Made by a program: the position numbers and the translations under genes. Below the pieces are notes generated by a model, which ran no database searches, was not told the origin of the DNA, and worked only from the letters and a program-made list of their open reading frames with translations. Below, piece after piece: positions 34,645 to 36,488 of a stretch of 36,488 nt of DNA (position 1 is its first letter; every line of letters starts with the position of its first letter). Source of the DNA: Ignavibacteria bacterium (lineage in GTDB: Bacteria; Bacteroidota; Ignavibacteria; Tepidaquicellales; OLB5); NCBI GenBank assembly GCA_014879675.1, contig JACSRQ010000175.1, forward strand, positions 1-36,488, given 5' to 3'.

Positions 34645-35034
34645 ATGTTAAAAAAACTTACAGTTGTTTCTCTGTTCCTCCTGGCTTTGTTTGCTGTAAC
34701 GGGGAACACCAGTTCACAAACTATGTATTTCTGCGAAGGCGTTACCGATGACGGTTACCCGATCACAGAAAGCTCAACATTCAACATCGGTTCAGGCGGC
34801 GGATATGTTTACGCGCTTGTAAGGCTGCCGTATGAAATAGCATGCCGTTCCGTAAGGTTTGAGGTTTACCGCAATGGCGCATACGATAACACGATCTATG
34901 TTGATACCGAAAAGAACTGGGTTTGGTTCTGGAAAAAGATCACATTTTATGATTCAGGCAACTTCACAGTTTATGCTTACGACTGCTTTGATTACCAGCT
35001 TTGCTCAGGCAGTGTAAGGATCAATTTCAGATAG
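34645..35034 (+). CDS. Small secreted protein, unknown family, paralog of the previous gene
   Basis: A 129-aa exported protein: signal peptide MLKKLTVVSLFLLALFAVTG with likely cleavage near residues 22-25. The mature part is almost only the beta-rich module shared with the previous gene: MYFCEGVTDDGYPITESSTF, NIGSGGGYVYALVRL, WVWFWKKITFYDSGNFTVYA and CSGSVRINF. Matching positions include YFCE, the IG..GGY turn, the aromatic W..F.K..FY.(A/S)G strand and the final G.V.I. It has four cysteines in the mature part. AGGAAGG at 34628-34634 precedes ATG 34645, and a strong terminator follows. Function is unknown. Confidence 0.87.
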   Translation: MLKKLTVVSLFLLALFAVTGNTSSQTMYFCEGVTDDGYPITESSTFNIGSGGGYVYALVRLPYEIACRSVRFEVYRNGAYDNTIYVDTEKNWVWFWKKITFYDSGNFTVYAYDCFDYQLCSGSVRINFR

Positions 35035-35063
35035 TCAGTTCTGGAGAAATTAAGTCTTAACTG

Positions 35064-35090
35064 AAGGCAGCCGTTTGGCTGCCTTTTTTT
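35064..35090 (+). terminator. Rho-independent terminator after the paralog pair
   Basis: AAGGCAGCC (35064-35072), loop GTTT, GGCTGCCTT (35077-35085), in a run of seven T (35084-35090). Confidence 0.93.
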
Positions 35091-35149
35091 ATCAACATAT
35101 TCTGTTAAGTCAGAAAGTAAAATCATCAGTAAAATTTGCAATTTTTGGC

Positions 35150-35157
35150 TATATTTG
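35150..35157 (+). promoter_or_regulatory. Candidate -7 element of the flippase gene
   Basis: TATATTTG matches TAnnTTTG and ends only seven bases before ATG 35165, so the transcript would be leaderless or nearly so. No TTG stands at the 20-base spacing, which lowers confidence. Confidence 0.4.
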
Positions 35158-35164
35158 TAGCTGA

Positions 35165-36469
35165 ATGATTGAAAAAATCAAAAGTCTCTCGAAACAAACC
35201 CTGATCTATGGTACCAGTACCATTGTAGGCAGATTTCTCAACTTTATACTCGTCCCTTTTTACACAAATGTATTCCCCCCATCTGAATACGGCGTTGTAG
35301 CGGTAGTTTTCGCGTATATAGCTTTCCTCAACATTGTATATTCATTTGGCTTTGAAGCCGGCTATTTCCGCTTCGCATCCGCTAAAGAAGTTGGCGACGA
35401 AAAACAGAACTTCACGCATCCTTTCATTTTTATTGCCGCAAACAGCCTTGTAATATCCGGGGTGATACTGGCTTTCCACAGCAGCATCGCTGAAATTATC
35501 GGGGTTAAAGATGGCTCAATAATCATCTATTCGGCATTCATCCTTTTCTTCGATGCACTTGCACTCATACCTTTCGCTTATTTACGACTCAAGAATAAAG
35601 CAAAACTGTTCGCTTCTATCAAGCTTGTTAATATCACGGTTAATGTGAGCCTTAACCTGGTGCTGATACTTGTGTTCAGGCTCGGACTTGAAGCGGTGTT
35701 TATAAGTAATCTCGCCGCCAGTATTGTAACGGTGATACTGCTGGTGCCGCATATATTCAGGAATATTTCATTCAGCTATCACAAACAGCTGTTTAATGAG
35801 CTGTGGAAGTTCTCTATTCCATACCTGCCGGCTGCGCTGGCTTCTATGGTGGTGCAGACCTTAAACATTATCATACTCAGATACCTTGTGGATGTAAAGA
35901 CCGTTGGTGTATACAACGCAAACTATAAGCTTGGCATATTTATGATGCTGGTAGTATCGATGTTCGAGTACGCATGGCGGCCGTTCTTTTTGAATAACGC
36001 TAAAGATCCCGGTGCGAAGGCTTTGTTCGCGAAAATACTAACATTGTTTACCGGCGGCGCTTCTGTGGTGCTGATATTCCTGACCTTCACTATACAGGAT
36101 ATTATCAGAATACCGTTGCCATTCCGGAATAAAAGTTATATCATAGGCGCGCAGTATTGGGATGGCGTTGTAATTGTACCGATTGTACTTTTCGCATACC
36201 TGTTCCTCGGCATTTACACAAACCTTATTGCAGGCATATATATTGAAAAGAAAACCAGGTACCTGCCTTTGATAACCGGACTTGGCGCGGTGCTGAATAT
36301 CGCAACGGCGTTTTTACTTATACCTGTGTGGGGAATAGTTGGCGGGGCAATTTCAACGCTGGTAAGCTACGTTGCTATGGCAGCGTATATATATGTAGTT
36401 TCACAGAAATTTTACCCTGTAAAATATGAGATCGGCAAGATCTCCGCAATACTCGGCGTTAACGTATTC
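35165..36469 (+). CDS. Polysaccharide flippase (Wzx/MOP superfamily), 3' end missing
   Basis: At least 435 residues of a MOP-superfamily oligosaccharide flippase, open at the contig end. The N-terminus TLIYGTSTIVGRFLNFILVP, followed by FPPSEYGVVAVVFAYIAFLN, is typical of Polysacc_synt proteins, and about a dozen hydrophobic helices follow (for example FSIPYLPAALASMVVQTLNI, LGAVLNIATAFLLIPVWGIV). Such proteins move lipid-linked glycans across the inner membrane for O-antigen, capsule or exopolysaccharide. The last genomic codon is TTC 36467-36469; the bases after it are adapter and give the false residues LSLIHI. A complete protein would be about 480-500 aa. Confidence 0.92.
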
Positions 36470-36488
36470 CTGTCTCTTATACACATCT
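36470..36488. other. Illumina Nextera/Tn5 mosaic-end adapter at the contig end
   Basis: The final 19 bases, CTGTCTCTTATACACATCT, are identical to the Tn5 mosaic-end sequence used in Nextera tagmentation libraries. They are not genomic and should be trimmed. Confidence 0.97.

Overview
The window looks like a chromosomal piece of a Gram-negative bacterium of the Bacteroidota/Ignavibacteria (FCB) lineage. This is inferred from several things seen together: a TonB-dependent receptor with a carboxypeptidase-regulatory-like N-terminus, a very large secreted protein ending in a type IX secretion (T9SS) type-A-like sorting domain, a PorV/UPF0164-type barrel, a GWxTD-domain protein, outer-membrane/LPS genes (lptB, kdsA), few Shine-Dalgarno sites, frequent TTG/GTG starts, and promoters of the Bacteroidota form TTG-N20-TAnnTTTG. 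No tRNA, rRNA, CRISPR array, transposase or phage gene was seen. The last 19 bases (36470-36488) are the Illumina Nextera/Tn5 mosaic-end adapter, so the contig really ends at 36469 and comes from a tagmentation library.

Layout. 22-7466 (+): TonB receptor, sorted giant protein and PorV-like barrel, closed by a perfect 14-bp hairpin terminator; this reads as a cell-surface/secretion module. 7481-8880 (+): GWxTD protein with its own terminator. 8954-13937 (+): a tightly packed, partly overlapping operon of YbbR/CdaR-like protein, degenerate CPBP membrane protein, pdxJ, class III sirtuin, lptB, PIG-L deacetylase and a small zincin metallopeptidase. 13953-15863 (-): Kup potassium transporter whose conserved N-terminus is present but has no canonical start codon. 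16080-19679 (+): a small dimeric-barrel-like protein, then a PgpH-type 7TM-HD cyclic-di-AMP phosphodiesterase overlapping a XerD-like recombinase. 25252-19711 (-): one long co-directional run, ygfZ - fbaB - a 33-aa lysine-rich micro-protein - EamA transporter - Gfo/Idh/MocA oxidoreductase - CCA-adding-type nucleotidyltransferase.

25253-25716 is a gene-free gap with a 108-bp GC-rich palindromic element. 25717-28671 (+): RodZ-like protein and ligA. 28672-28938 carries a REP-like palindrome, a possible micro-ORF and a terminator. 28939-29595 (-): small outer-membrane barrel. 29798-32078 (+): kdsA and a GlcD-type flavoprotein. 32139-32320: interspersed 18-bp repeats. 32332-33851 (+): thioesterase, Trm112-like protein, nadC. 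34008-35034 (+): two secreted paralogs of an unrecognised family, each followed by a hairpin. 35165-end (+): a polysaccharide flippase cut by the contig end.

How the genes work together. Most are housekeeping (NAD, PLP, DNA ligation, tRNA maturation, LPS, Fe-S repair). The parts most worth a second look are the TonB/sorted protein/PorV triad, the co-location of YbbR/CdaR-like, Kup and PgpH-like genes (a possible c-di-AMP/potassium neighbourhood), the non-canonical kup start, the lysine-rich micro-protein, the paralogous secreted pair, the repeats in three gaps, and the adapter at the contig end.
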